In this document: positions 43,467 through 52,801 of the stretch, in pieces
Position numbering within the stretch: the stretch's first letter is position 1
How the letters are laid out: each line of letters opens with the position of its first letter
Source: JACVRW01 sp963803085
GTDB taxonomy: Bacteria > Actinomycetota > Thermoleophilia > Solirubrobacterales > Thermoleophilaceae
Direction of reading: 5' to 3'
NCBI GenBank assembly: GCA_963803085.1
Contig: CAWDLE010000029.1
Span: 23,694 to 87,693, forward strand
Length of the DNA: 64,000 bases
The notes under the pieces: generated by a model
What the model was told of the DNA's origin: nothing
What the model saw: the letters and a program-made list of their open reading frames with translations, nothing else
Database searches by the model: none
Position numbers and translations under genes: made by a program

Positions 43467-44084
43467 ATGGGCATTTATCGCGAGCACGTCCTTCCGCGGA
43501 TGGTCAACGCCGCCTGCGGAATGAAGGCCGTGGCGCCGCTGCGACGCCGCGTATGCGAGGGACTCGAGGGGAACGTGGTGGAGATCGGTTTTGGCTCGGG
43601 CCACAACGTCCCGTTCTACCCCCAGACCGTTTCCCGGGTTGCCGCGATAGAGCCCGCCGATCTCGGCTGGAGGCTCGCGGAGAAACGTCTCAGGGCGGCC
43701 ACCGTCCCCGTGCAGAGATCGGGCCTGGATGGCCAGTCGCTTCCTTTCACGGACGACAGCTTCGACAGCGCCCTCTCCACCTGGACGCTGTGCACGATCC
43801 CGGATGTCGCCGCCGCCCTCTCGGAGGTGCGCCGGGTGCTCAAGCCCGGAGGAACCCTGCACTTCCTCGAGCATGGCCTGGCTCCCGACGAGGCGGTGAG
43901 GCGCTGGCAGCATCGGCTCGACCCTGTTGAGAAACGGGTGTTCGGCGGATGTCACCTCACGCGGCCGATCGTGGACCTGCTCACCGGCGCCGGCTTCACG
44001 ATCACCGACCTCGACGTCTTCTACGAGGACGGCACGCCGAAGTTCCTGGGCGCCGACTCCCTCGGCACGGCCGTATCTGCCTAG
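43467..44084 (+). CDS. SAM-dependent methyltransferase (class I)
   Basis: A 205-residue methyltransferase. The SAM-binding motif I is VVEIGFGSGHNVPFY (near 37-51), the post-motif acidic residue is in AAIEPADLG, and motif 4 and later strands are in FDSALSTWTLCTIPD and VLKPGGTLHFLEHG. It resembles methylase_11 proteins acting on small molecules or lipids. The ATG is 33 bases from the divergent acetyltransferase start. The stop is two bases from the convergent TetR gene. Confidence 0.88.
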   Translation: MGIYREHVLPRMVNAACGMKAVAPLRRRVCEGLEGNVVEIGFGSGHNVPFYPQTVSRVAAIEPADLGWRLAEKRLRAATVPVQRSGLDGQSLPFTDDSFDSALSTWTLCTIPDVAAALSEVRRVLKPGGTLHFLEHGLAPDEAVRRWQHRLDPVEKRVFGGCHLTRPIVDLLTGAGFTITDLDVFYEDGTPKFLGADSLGTAVSA

Positions 44085-44086
44085 GG

Positions 44087-44704
44087 CTACTGGTCCTGCA
44101 GCGCGCCGATTCCGCCTTGCAGGAAGAGCATGGCGTCATCGAGAACGGCGAGTGCTTCCTCCTTGGCCCCCGGCTCGTTCTGCCTGGGGTTCTCGTCGAA
44201 GGTGCTCTCCAGCGAGGTCAGGGCCGCCACCGCCGCGGCGGCCACGAGCCGCGGGCGTAGCGAGTCCGGCGGCTCGTCGAGATCCTTCGCGATCGCCTCG
44301 AGCAGCAGCTCGTGGATACGAGCCATCACGCCGCCCTGGAAGTTGGTCAACCCCTCGTCCTCGCGGCACAGCCGCTTGCGCAGGGCCGCATCGTCCTCCT
44401 CGGCCATCCACGCGTCGTACATCCCGTCGATCCAGCGCCGGAGCCCGTCGAAGGCGGTCTCGTCAGGCAGGCGGTCGCGTAGCGCGCTCGCCAGGCCGTC
44501 GAGGTCGCGATCGACGTGGTGAAAGACGACCGCCTCCTTCGACGGGAAGTACGAGAAGAACGTGCGCGGCGCGACGTCGGCCGCGGTCGCGATGTCCGCA
44601 ATCGTGGTCGCGTGGTAGCCGCGCTCGGCGAAGAGGGCCATGGCCGCGTCGATTATCTGCTCGCGCGTGCGCTGCTTCTTGCGTTCCCGCAGTCCCTCTG
44701 GCAC
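44087..44704 (-). CDS. TetR-family transcriptional regulator
   Basis: A 205-residue repressor. The N-terminal helix-turn-helix (REQIIDAAMALFAERGYHATTIADIATAADVAPRTFFSYFPSKE, about 13-56) is typical TetR, and the C-terminal ligand domain is not specific. It starts with GTG at 44704. With the promoter elements placed seven bases upstream, the transcript would be leaderless. It is divergent from an MMPL exporter, which it probably represses together with itself. Confidence 0.92.
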   Translation of the reverse strand: MPEGLRERKKQRTREQIIDAAMALFAERGYHATTIADIATAADVAPRTFFSYFPSKEAVVFHHVDRDLDGLASALRDRLPDETAFDGLRRWIDGMYDAWMAEEDDAALRKRLCREDEGLTNFQGGVMARIHELLLEAIAKDLDEPPDSLRPRLVAAAAVAALTSLESTFDENPRQNEPGAKEEALAVLDDAMLFLQGGIGALQDQ

Positions 44705-44801
44705 GTGTCAATAGTAGCGATCTTTCACGTGATGTAAACAAGCAATCATCGCAAAGAGATCTTTATGGCAAATTTGCACTTGATGTGCTTTCCTGTCTCG
44801 C
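44705..44801. promoter_or_regulatory. divergent tetR/MMPL promoter-operator region
   Basis: An AT-rich gap between divergent genes. For tetR (minus) TTTACA (44733-44738) and TACTAT (44711-44716) are 16 bases apart. Two CACGTG palindromes (44702-44707 and 44726-44731, spaced 24) flank the -10 and may be TetR half-operators. A 10-bp palindrome GCAAATTTGC lies at 44768-44777 nearer the transporter. The binding-site assignment is inference. Confidence 0.5.
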
Positions 44802-47018
44802 ATGGCCCATTACCTCGGAGCATTCGCCGCCTGGGCGGCGCGGCATTGGAAGCGTTCACTTGCGATCGTGGCGGTCGTCCTCGTCGCGCTCGGCATCGGC
44901 TCGAGCGTCGCCGGCGGCTCGTTCGTCGACGACTTCAAAACGCCCGGCACCGAGTCGCAAACCGCGATCGACGTGCTGAACAACCGCTTTCCGGCAGCGG
45001 CCGGCGATACCGCGAACGTCGTCTTCGCCGTGGACTCGGGCACCCTCCGCAACGCCGAGCGTAAGGCCGCGATCGAGCGGACCATCAAGGAGATCAGCGC
45101 CCAGCCGCACGTGACCGCAGCGCCGAACCCGTTCGCCACGGGCAGTGGCCAGCTTTCCAAGGACGCGCGCATCGCCTACGTGCCGGTCCAGTACGACGAC
45201 ACCGCGGCCGCGCTCGGCAAGGCGCCAGGTGAGCGGCTGGCGGAGGTGTCCAAGGTCGGCGAGCGCGCCGGTCTGCAGGTCTCTCGGAACGGCGTCATAG
45301 TGGACCAGGCCGAGCAGAGCACCGCCCCGGTCGGCGAGCTGATCGGCGTGGCCGTGGCGATCATCCTGCTCACGCTCGTGTTCCGCTCGGTTGCCGCGAT
45401 GGCCCTGACGTTGATCTCGGCGCTCATCGCGCTTGCGGGCGGCCTGCTGCTGCTGCAGTTCGCAAGCGCCTTCGCCACCTTCCCCAGCTTCGCCCCGACG
45501 CTCGGCATCATGCTCGGGCTCGGCGCGGGCATCGACTACGCGCTGCTGATAGTCGGGCGCTATCGAGAGCAGCTGGACAGCGGTGACAGCGTCGCCCACG
45601 CGGCGCGCGTGGCGAACGCCACCGCGGGCACCTCCGTCGTGGCGGCGGGAGCGATCGTCGTCGTGGCCATCACCGGCCTGCTGGCCACCGGAATTCCCTT
45701 CGTCGGCCAGATGGGAGTGGGCTCGGCGATCATCATCGCCATGGTCGCCGTGGGCGCCGTCACGGTGCTGCCCACCCTGATGGGAGCCTTCGCCCGGCGG
45801 CTGCGCCCGAAGCGCCCGGAGGACGTGGAACCCTCCCGCCGCTTCGCGCGCTGGGGGCGGATGATCACGCGCCGGCCGCTCGTGGCCGCCATCGCCGGCG
45901 GGCTCGTGCTCGTCCTACTCGCCGTGCCATTCGCCTCGCTGCGCCTCGGCCAGCCCGACGACGGCAACGACGCCGCCGGCTCGACCACCCGCATCGCCTA
46001 CGACCGGCTCGCCGAGGGCTTCGGCCCCGGCTTCAACGGACCGCTGGTGCTGGCGGCCACCACGCCGGCCGACGGCTCGGGCAAGTCCGCCCTGAGCCGC
46101 GTCCAGCAGGCCGTGGCGAACGACCCGGACGTGGCCGACGTGTCCCCGCCCCGGCTCTCACCGGGCGGAGACGCCGCCGTCCTTAACGTGATCCCGAGGA
46201 CCTCGCCACAGGACCCGGGCACCACCGATCTGGTCAAGCGGCTGCGGGACACCGTGCTGCCCGCAGCCACGAGCGACTCGCAGGTGAACGTCTACGTCGG
46301 GGGCGCCACGGCGACCCTCCAGGACCTGGCCGACAAGATCTCCAGCCGCCTCCCGATCTTCATCGCGATGGTCGTCGGGCTGAGCGTGCTGCTCCTGATG
46401 GCGGTGTTCCGCTCGCTGTGGGTGCCGCTTGTCTCCGCCGCGTTCAACCTTCTCTCGATCGCGGCCGCCTACGGCGTGGTGGTGCTCGTGTTCCAGAACG
46501 GGGTCGGCTCGAGCCTGCTGGGGGTGGACGGCTCGGTACCGATCGTGTCCTTCGTCCCGCTGTTCATGTTCGCGATCCTGTTCGGACTGTCGATGGACTA
46601 CAACGTCTTTCTGCAGTCGCGCATCCGCGAGGAATACATGCGAGGCGCGGGGCCGCAGGACAGCGTCGTGCGGGCGATGTCGCGCGTCGGCAAGATCATC
46701 CTTGCTGCCGGCGTGATCATGACGAGCGTATTCCTGGGCTTCGTCTCCGACCCCGACGTGGTCGTCAAGACGATCGGCCTCGGCCTCGCCTCCGCGATCC
46801 TGATCGACGTGCTCGTAGTGCGCATGGTGGTCGCGCCGGCGGTGATGACGCTGCTCGGCGACCGTGCCTGGACGCTGCCCGCGTGGCTTGACCGCGTGCT
46901 CCCGAGGATCTCGTTGGAGGGTGACCTCCGCGACGACGACCGCCCCGCGGAGCCGGCGGGTCGCGACCGGCAGGGCAGGCCGACGGGCCGTCCCGCCGAG
47001 GGGGCCGGGTACTCGTGA
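44802..47018 (+). CDS. MMPL/RND-family membrane transporter
   Basis: A 738-residue exporter with ~12 transmembrane helices in two MMPL repeats. A first helix (about 17-38) and a soluble loop precede five helices around GIMLGLGAGIDYALLIVGRYRE. The second half repeats this around ILFGLSMDYNVFLQSRIREEY, including the conserved Asp-Tyr pair used for proton coupling. It probably exports lipids, siderophores or drugs using the proton gradient. The polar tail (DRPAEPAGRDRQGRP) is cytoplasmic. The divergent TetR gene suggests inducible expression. Confidence 0.93.
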   Translation: MAHYLGAFAAWAARHWKRSLAIVAVVLVALGIGSSVAGGSFVDDFKTPGTESQTAIDVLNNRFPAAAGDTANVVFAVDSGTLRNAERKAAIERTIKEISAQPHVTAAPNPFATGSGQLSKDARIAYVPVQYDDTAAALGKAPGERLAEVSKVGERAGLQVSRNGVIVDQAEQSTAPVGELIGVAVAIILLTLVFRSVAAMALTLISALIALAGGLLLLQFASAFATFPSFAPTLGIMLGLGAGIDYALLIVGRYREQLDSGDSVAHAARVANATAGTSVVAAGAIVVVAITGLLATGIPFVGQMGVGSAIIIAMVAVGAVTVLPTLMGAFARRLRPKRPEDVEPSRRFARWGRMITRRPLVAAIAGGLVLVLLAVPFASLRLGQPDDGNDAAGSTTRIAYDRLAEGFGPGFNGPLVLAATTPADGSGKSALSRVQQAVANDPDVADVSPPRLSPGGDAAVLNVIPRTSPQDPGTTDLVKRLRDTVLPAATSDSQVNVYVGGATATLQDLADKISSRLPIFIAMVVGLSVLLLMAVFRSLWVPLVSAAFNLLSIAAAYGVVVLVFQNGVGSSLLGVDGSVPIVSFVPLFMFAILFGLSMDYNVFLQSRIREEYMRGAGPQDSVVRAMSRVGKIILAAGVIMTSVFLGFVSDPDVVVKTIGLGLASAILIDVLVVRMVVAPAVMTLLGDRAWTLPAWLDRVLPRISLEGDLRDDDRPAEPAGRDRQGRPTGRPAEGAGYS

Positions 47019-47764
47019 GTGGGCGTGACGTGGCTGCCCGCGCGCGGGCGTGGCACCACGCCGCGCAGGACTCCGTATGTGACGTGATCGAGCCCTGGGC
47101 CCACGGCACGGTCCTTAGAGCGACTCGCTATCCGACCTTTTGGGACTTCAACGTCGTCAGGGTCGAGGAGGATCCGAAACTGAGCGCGGAGGCATTGATG
47201 GCGTTCGCGGACGAGGCCCTGGCAGGCCTGGCGCACCGTCGCGTGGACCTGGAGTTGCCGGGGGCCGAGCCGCTTCGGGAGGGCTTCAGGACCCTTGGCT
47301 GGATGACCGAACGTCTGGTGTGGATGCGCCACGAAGGTCCGGCGCCACCGGGAGCGGCGATCACCGTCGAGCAGGTGCCCCACGAGGCCGTCGATCACCT
47401 GCGGCTTGCTTGGCACGGTGAGGATTTCCCGGGCCACGACATGGGGGACCATCTCGTGCACGCACACGAGGTGGCGCGCCTTCGTGGAGCCGAGGTTCTC
47501 GCGGTCATCGAGAACGGCGCGCCGGTGGCGTTCGCCCAGAGCTCGTCCGATGGTCGATCCACCGAGATCGAGCAGGTCTACGTCGGGCGCGATCACCGCG
47601 GTAAAGGGCTCGGCACGGCCCTCACCGGAGCCGCAATCAGCAATGCCGGCGACGTCGAAGACCTCTGGATCGTCGCCGACGATGAGGGGCGGCCCAAGCA
47701 GCTGTACGGCCGCCTCGGCTTTCGCCCGGCGTGGACGGCGATCCAAGCCCTCAGGCTGCCGTAG
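47015..47764 (+). CDS. GNAT-family N-acetyltransferase, two-domain
   Basis: A 249-residue protein. The C-terminal GNAT domain shows IEQVYVGRDHRGKGLGTALTGAAI (acetyl-CoA loop near 190-205) and LYGRLGFRPAW near the end. The first ~120 residues form a degenerate GNAT-like half (TLGWMTERLVWMRHEG). The GTG start overlaps the transporter stop by four bases (GTGA), so it is translated with it. Whether it modifies the exported substrate is unknown. Confidence 0.85.
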   Translation: MSGRDVAARARAWHHAAQDSVCDVIEPWAHGTVLRATRYPTFWDFNVVRVEEDPKLSAEALMAFADEALAGLAHRRVDLELPGAEPLREGFRTLGWMTERLVWMRHEGPAPPGAAITVEQVPHEAVDHLRLAWHGEDFPGHDMGDHLVHAHEVARLRGAEVLAVIENGAPVAFAQSSSDGRSTEIEQVYVGRDHRGKGLGTALTGAAISNAGDVEDLWIVADDEGRPKQLYGRLGFRPAWTAIQALRLP

Positions 47765-47776
47765 AGGCGCTGGGCG

Positions 47777-49366
47777 CTACTCCCACTCGATCGTTCCGGG
47801 TGGCTTGGACGTGATGTCCAGCGTCACCCGGTTCACCTGCGCGATCTCGTTGATCATTCGCGAGGCGACCTTCTCGAGCAGGTCGTACGGGAGGCGGGCC
47901 CAGTCGGCGGTCATCGCATCGTCGCTCGTGACCGCCCGGATCACGACGACGTAGCCGTAGGTGCGCTCGTCGCCCTGCACGCCGACACTCCGCAGATCGG
48001 CCGGCAGCACGCAGAACGACTGCCACAGCTCGCGGTACAGCCCCGCGGTCCGGATCTCCTCCTGGAGGATCGAGTCGGCGTCGCGGAGGATCTCGAGCCG
48101 CTCCTTCGTGACCTCGCCGCTCACCACACGGATCGCGAGGCCCGGGCCAGGGAAGGGCTGGCGCCAGACGAGCTTGTCCGGCATTCCGAGCTCGGCCCCC
48201 ACCTGGCGCACCTCGTCCTTGAACAGCATCCGCAGCGGCTCGACCAGCTCGAACTCGAGGTCCTCGGGGAGCCCGCCCACGTTGTGGTGCGACTTGATCG
48301 TGGCCGCTCCCGTGCCGCCGCCCGACTCGATCACGTCGGAATACAGGGTGCCCTGCACGAGGTAGCCGGGGTCGCCGAGCTTCTCCGCCTGCTCCTCGAA
48401 CACGCGGATGAACTCCTCGCCGATGATCTTGCGCTTGGTCTCGGGATCCGAGACGCCCGCCAGGCGGTCGAGGAAGCGCGCCTCAGCATCGACGGCGATC
48501 AGCGGGACCTTGAACTGGTCGCGGAACGCGGCCACCACCTGGTTGCCCTCGTTCTTGCGCATCAGCCCGTGGTCGACGAAGACGCACGTGAGCTGGTCGC
48601 CAACAGCCTTGTAGGTCAGAAGAGCGGCCACCGAGGAGTCCACGCCTCCGGATAGCCCGCAGATCACCTTGCCGTCGCCCACCTGCTCGCGGATGCGCGC
48701 CACCTGCTCGTCGATCACCGAGGCGGCACTCCAGCTCATGTCGCAGCCGGCGATGTCGCGCAGGAAGGTCTCGAGGATCGTGGTCCCGTACGGCGTGTGG
48801 ACGACCTCGGGGTGGAACTGGATCCCGTAGAGCCCGCGACCTGTGTGCTCGATCGCCGCCACCGGTGACTCCGTGGAGGACGCCAGCGCGGCGAAGCCGG
48901 CCGGGGCCTCGTACACCGTGTCGCGGTGGCTCATCCAGCAGGACTGCTCCGCGGGCGTCTCGGCCAGCAGGCGCCCGTGCTCGGCCACCGTGAGCTGCGA
49001 GCGTCCGAACTCGCCCACCTCGGCCCCCTCAACACGGCCGCCGAGCTCGAGCACCATGGCCTGCATGCCGTAACAGATGCCGAGCACCGGGATCCCCAGC
49101 TCGAGCAGCTCACTCCGCAGCTTGGGCGCGCCGTCCGCGTACACCGACGCCGGGCCGCCGGAGAGGATCAGCGCCTTTGGCCGCCGCCGCTCGACCTCCT
49201 CCAGCGGCACGTGGTGGGGCAGCAGCTCGGCGAACACGCCGCACTCGCGCACACGCCGGGCGATCAGCTGCGAGTACTGGCCTCCGAAGTCAAGGACGAG
49301 CACTTCATCGGTCGCAACCGGCCGCGACTCCGGGGCCGCCGTGCTGGTGGCGGCCTCGGTGCTCAC
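47777..49366 (-). CDS. guaA: GMP synthase (glutamine-hydrolysing)
   Basis: A 529-residue enzyme converting XMP to GMP. The class I glutaminase domain has the nucleophile in GICYGMQAM and His-Glu in GIQFHPEV. The ATP-pyrophosphatase domain has the PP-loop CGLSGGVDSSVAAL, and the C-terminus ends with the family PPGTIEWE. The GTG start at 49366 overlaps the guaB3 stop (GTGA), coupling the two purine genes. The longer open frame upstream is out of register with homology. Confidence 0.97.
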   Translation of the reverse strand: MSTEAATSTAAPESRPVATDEVLVLDFGGQYSQLIARRVRECGVFAELLPHHVPLEEVERRRPKALILSGGPASVYADGAPKLRSELLELGIPVLGICYGMQAMVLELGGRVEGAEVGEFGRSQLTVAEHGRLLAETPAEQSCWMSHRDTVYEAPAGFAALASSTESPVAAIEHTGRGLYGIQFHPEVVHTPYGTTILETFLRDIAGCDMSWSAASVIDEQVARIREQVGDGKVICGLSGGVDSSVAALLTYKAVGDQLTCVFVDHGLMRKNEGNQVVAAFRDQFKVPLIAVDAEARFLDRLAGVSDPETKRKIIGEEFIRVFEEQAEKLGDPGYLVQGTLYSDVIESGGGTGAATIKSHHNVGGLPEDLEFELVEPLRMLFKDEVRQVGAELGMPDKLVWRQPFPGPGLAIRVVSGEVTKERLEILRDADSILQEEIRTAGLYRELWQSFCVLPADLRSVGVQGDERTYGYVVVIRAVTSDDAMTADWARLPYDLLEKVASRMINEIAQVNRVTLDITSKPPGTIEWE

Positions 49367-50589
49367 TCGACGAGAGCTGGGTCGCCCGTGGAGACGCCGT
49401 TGGACTCGGGGTGCGGCACCGCAGCCGCAGTGGCCCCCATGCCGATCCCCTGCTCCTGCTGGAGCTGCTTGCCCTCCGACTGGAGTGCCGGCGCCACCAT
49501 CACCTCGGCCTTGTGGAAGGCCGGGATGTCCTCGTAGCCACAGGTGGCCATCGAGGTGCGGAGGCTGCCCATCAGGTTGAACGTGCCGTCGTTCTCGTGG
49601 GCGGGACCGAGCAGGATCTGCTCGAGCGTGCCGTTCTGCGTGGTCTTCACGCGCGCGCCGCGCGGGAGCGTCGGGTGGAAGGTGGCCATGCCCCAGTGGT
49701 ACCCGCGGCCCGGCGCCTCGTAGGCGCGGGCGAGCGGGGAGCCGATCATCACGGCGTCCGCGCCGCACGCGAACGCCTTCGAGACGTCGCCGCCGTTGCG
49801 CATGCCGCCGTCGGCGATCACCTTCACGTACTCACCGGTCTCGAGCATGTGCTGCGAGCGGGCCGCCGCGACGTCGGCGATCGCGGTGGCCTGCGGCACG
49901 CCGATCCCGAGCACGCCGCGCGTGGTGCAGGCCGCGCCGGGGCCGACGCCCACGAGCACTGCCTCTGCCCCGGTCCGCATCAGGTGCAGCCCGGTGGCGT
50001 ACGAGGCGCAGCCACCGACGATCACCGGAACCGGCACCTCGCGGATGAACTCCTTCAGGTTGAGCGGCTCCGACCTCGTCGAGACGTGCTCGGCGGAGAC
50101 CACGGTGCCCTGGATCACGAGGACGTCGAGGCCGGCCTCGAGCGCGCTCTCGTAGTACTCGCGGACGCGCTGCGGCGTGAGCGAGGCGGCGGCGACCACG
50201 CCGTGCTCCTTGATCTCACGGATCCGCTGCGCGATCAGGTGCTCCTTGATCGGCTCCGCGTAGATGCGCTGCATCTCCGTGGTGGCGAGCTCCTTCGGCA
50301 TCTCGGAGATCCGCTCGAGCTCCGCATCAGGGTCCTCGTAGCGGGTCCAGATGCCCTCGAGGTTGAGGACGCCGAGGCCGCCGAGCTTGCCGAGGATCCC
50401 GGCCGTCTCGGGCGACACGACTCCATCCATGGCCGAGGCGAGCAGGGGCAGCTCGAGCCTGTACGGGCCGATCATCGAAGTGATGTCGATGTCGTCCGGA
50501 TCGCGCGTGCGCCGTGAGGGCACGATGGCGATGTCATCGAAGCCATATGCGCGGCGGCCTTTCTTGCCGCGCCCAATCTCAACTTCCAT
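49363..50589 (-). CDS. guaB3: GuaB3-family IMP dehydrogenase-related protein
   Basis: A 408-residue TIM-barrel protein of the actinobacterial GuaB3 group, without the CBS pair of classical IMP dehydrogenase. Visible are FDDIAIVPSRRTRD, the phosphate/flap region GGMRNGGDVSKAFACGADAVMIGSPLA and the catalytic-type loop GPGAACTTRGVLGIGVPQATA. Members may act in IMP/GMP interconversion. The stop overlaps the guaA start, supporting a guanine-nucleotide role. Confidence 0.92.
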   Translation of the reverse strand: MEVEIGRGKKGRRAYGFDDIAIVPSRRTRDPDDIDITSMIGPYRLELPLLASAMDGVVSPETAGILGKLGGLGVLNLEGIWTRYEDPDAELERISEMPKELATTEMQRIYAEPIKEHLIAQRIREIKEHGVVAAASLTPQRVREYYESALEAGLDVLVIQGTVVSAEHVSTRSEPLNLKEFIREVPVPVIVGGCASYATGLHLMRTGAEAVLVGVGPGAACTTRGVLGIGVPQATAIADVAAARSQHMLETGEYVKVIADGGMRNGGDVSKAFACGADAVMIGSPLARAYEAPGRGYHWGMATFHPTLPRGARVKTTQNGTLEQILLGPAHENDGTFNLMGSLRTSMATCGYEDIPAFHKAEVMVAPALQSEGKQLQQEQGIGMGATAAAVPHPESNGVSTGDPALVE

Positions 50590-50636
50590 TCGCGGATCCT
50601 AGGTTCGACGGCGGACGAACAACGAGCCTACCAACG

Positions 50637-51599
50637 TCAGCCGACCGTCAATGCGGGCGTCTCCAGCTGCTCAACGCGCACGTCCGGAGCGAGGCGCTCG
50701 ACCTCGCGTTGCTCCACCACGCCGGCGCCGAAATGCTGGGTCGACTCGGCCCCGCAGGCCACGGCAAAGCGCAGGCACTCCTCCACGTCGCGGCCGGCGT
50801 AGCGCGCCGCCACGAAGCCGGCGAGGAACGCGTCTCCGGAGCCCACCGACGAGACCGGCTCCAGCGGCTCGAGCGTCGCTCGGTAGAGGGAGCGCTCGCC
50901 GCCGTCGTTCAGCATCGCCATGCAGCCGTCGGGCATGGTCATGATCGCCTCGCGCGCGCCCAGCTCGACCATCTCGCCGACGGCGGTCCGGCGGTCCTCC
51001 TCGTCGGAGAACTCGTGCCCCACGAGGCCCTCGGCCTCGAGCTCGTTCGGGCTCACGATGTCGGGGCCCTTGCGTGTGGCGACGCTCATCGGCTCGCCCT
51101 CGGAGTCGAGCACCGTGACCACGCCGAGGCGCTTCATCTCCTCGATCAGCCGGCCGTAGAGGTCGGAGTCGACTCCGCGCGGCAGGCTGCCGGAGACGAC
51201 GCACACCGCGGCACCCTTCGCCAGGTAGAGCAGCTTGTCCATGAACAGCTCCAGCTCGCCCTCGGTCACGTGCGGCCCGTGCTCGTTGATCTCGGTCTGC
51301 TCGCCGTTCGTGGGATCCACGACCGCTGTCGAGGTGCGCGACTCCTCACGGATGCGCACGAAGTCGTTGAGGATGCCCTCCTCGGTGAGGTGCTCGACGA
51401 TGCGCGTGCCGGTCGGCCCGCCCGCCACGCCTGTGGCGATCACCGGCTGGCCGAGCGCGCGCAGCGCGCGGGCCACGTTCACTCCCTTGCCGCCCGCCAT
51501 CGCAGTCTGCTCGACGGCGCGGTGACGGTGGCCGAGCCGGAAGTTCGGCACCGCGAGGGTCTTGTCGATGGCGGCGTTGAGGGTGACGGTGATGATCAT
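50637..51599 (-). CDS. 1-phosphofructokinase-like PfkB sugar kinase
   Basis: A 320-residue PfkB-family kinase. TLNAAIDKTLAV at the start, GGKGVNVARALRALG (near 36-50) and the catalytic SSVGSGDAFLAGFVAARYAG (near 245) match the FruK/LacC subgroup that phosphorylates fructose-1-P, fructose-6-P or tagatose-6-P. No PTS genes are adjacent, so it may serve as a minor phosphofructokinase. The ATG at 51599 overlaps the preceding stop (ATGA). Confidence 0.88.
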   Translation of the reverse strand: MIITVTLNAAIDKTLAVPNFRLGHRHRAVEQTAMAGGKGVNVARALRALGQPVIATGVAGGPTGTRIVEHLTEEGILNDFVRIREESRTSTAVVDPTNGEQTEINEHGPHVTEGELELFMDKLLYLAKGAAVCVVSGSLPRGVDSDLYGRLIEEMKRLGVVTVLDSEGEPMSVATRKGPDIVSPNELEAEGLVGHEFSDEEDRRTAVGEMVELGAREAIMTMPDGCMAMLNDGGERSLYRATLEPLEPVSSVGSGDAFLAGFVAARYAGRDVEECLRFAVACGAESTQHFGAGVVEQREVERLAPDVRVEQLETPALTVG

Positions 51600-52801
51600 C
51601 GGACGATCCGTATCCGGAAGGGGAGCCTCAGAAGGAGGAGCACGGCGGCGACGACGATGGCGACGAGAAGAAGCAAGGTCAAGGGGATCCCCAGCCACGA
51701 TAGGAGCACCCGTAATGTCCCCGCTCCGGGGACCTCGTCGGCCGTGACAAGTGCCACGCGCCGTACCGGACTCCCATCGAGTAGCACTGTCACCGTACCG
51801 ACTCGGGCTCCAGCAGTAAGTGGTCCCTTCACTTCGTCGGGAGCGTTCGTGCGCCTCCGGATGCGCTGGCCCTGGCGAATTGTGATGACCGCGCCCCGGC
51901 GTGGAACCAGGCGGGCGCTGTCGTCGTAGTACTCGATGTCCGCCTGGGCGACCATCCGGCGGGGGTCGAGCACGCGCACGCGCTGGAAGCGGCTGAGCCC
52001 CCAGCGCAGCAGCGCCAGCGTCTCCGAGTTGCGTGCCCCCTCAGTCGGCTCGCCGAGCACCACGCTGATCACACGCGCGCCGCCGGGACCGTCGGCGGAA
52101 CCCACGAGCACGTTGCCGGCGTTCGCCGTGTAGCCGGTCTTCACGCCGCTCACCCACGGATAGGCGGAGATCAGGTCGTTCCGGTTCTCGACCACGCGCG
52201 GGCGCGCACCGGATTCGAGCTCCGCCTCCGGCATGTCGACGATCCTGGCGAAGCGCGGGCGCCGCAGCAGCACGCGGGCCAGGTTGGCGAGGTCCCGTGC
52301 CGACGAGTAGTTGCCGGCTTCGTCCAGGCCGATCGGGTTGGCGTAGCTCGTGTGCTCGAGCCCCAGGTCCGCCGCGCGGGCGTTCATCTCCTCCACGAAG
52401 GCCTCGCGCGAGCCGGAGACTCCCTCGGCGAGCGTCTCCGCGGCGTCGTTCGCGCTCTCGAGCAGCAGTGCCTCGAGCAGGTCGTGCACCGTCATCTGCT
52501 CGCCCTCACGCAGGTTGATCCGCGACTCCGCGGGCATCGCGTCGTAGGCCGGGGCGGTGAACACGTCGCTCGGCCTGGCCTGCTCCAGTGCGAGCAGAGC
52601 GGTCATGAGCTTCGTGGTGCTCGCGATCGCGCGCTCGGCGTCGGGGTGCTTGGCGAACATCACCGTGCCGTCGCGGGCGTCGATCACGATGGCCGCCCGC
52701 GCTCCAGGAACGGCGGGTGGGGCCTCCGCCGCGCCGGCGGGGGCCGCGGCCACTGCCGCGATCGCAGCGGCAACGGCGAGTGTGCGACGCCCGAGCTTCA
52801 C
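51596..52801 (-). CDS. D-alanyl-D-alanine carboxypeptidase (S11)
   Basis: A 401-residue penicillin-binding protein. The signal peptide (LAVAAAIAAVAAAPAGAAEA) is followed by the active-site set ASTTKLMTALLA (SxxK), LESANDAAE (SxN) and SGVKTGYTANAG (KTG). A C-terminal hydrophobic helix (LLLLVAIVVAAVLLLL) and basic end anchor it in the membrane. It trims the terminal D-Ala of stem peptides. It is coupled to a LysM protein upstream and the sugar kinase downstream by ATGA overlaps. Confidence 0.94.
   Translation of the reverse strand: MKLGRRTLAVAAAIAAVAAAPAGAAEAPPAVPGARAAIVIDARDGTVMFAKHPDAERAIASTTKLMTALLALEQARPSDVFTAPAYDAMPAESRINLREGEQMTVHDLLEALLLESANDAAETLAEGVSGSREAFVEEMNARAADLGLEHTSYANPIGLDEAGNYSSARDLANLARVLLRRPRFARIVDMPEAELESGARPRVVENRNDLISAYPWVSGVKTGYTANAGNVLVGSADGPGGARVISVVLGEPTEGARNSETLALLRWGLSRFQRVRVLDPRRMVAQADIEYYDDSARLVPRRGAVITIRQGQRIRRRTNAPDEVKGPLTAGARVGTVTVLLDGSPVRRVALVTADEVPGAGTLRVLLSWLGIPLTLLLLVAIVVAAVLLLLRLPFRIRIVR

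Noticed and set aside
49367..49768. Extended N-terminus of GMP synthase
   Set aside because: The normal glutaminase start is at GTG 49366 overlapping the guaB3 stop; the upstream part is guaB3 in another frame.
50590..50636. tRNA-like GGTTCGA sequence between guaB3 and the sugar kinase
   Set aside because: The gap is only 47 bases and no cloverleaf arms can be drawn; no tRNA was found anywhere in the window.
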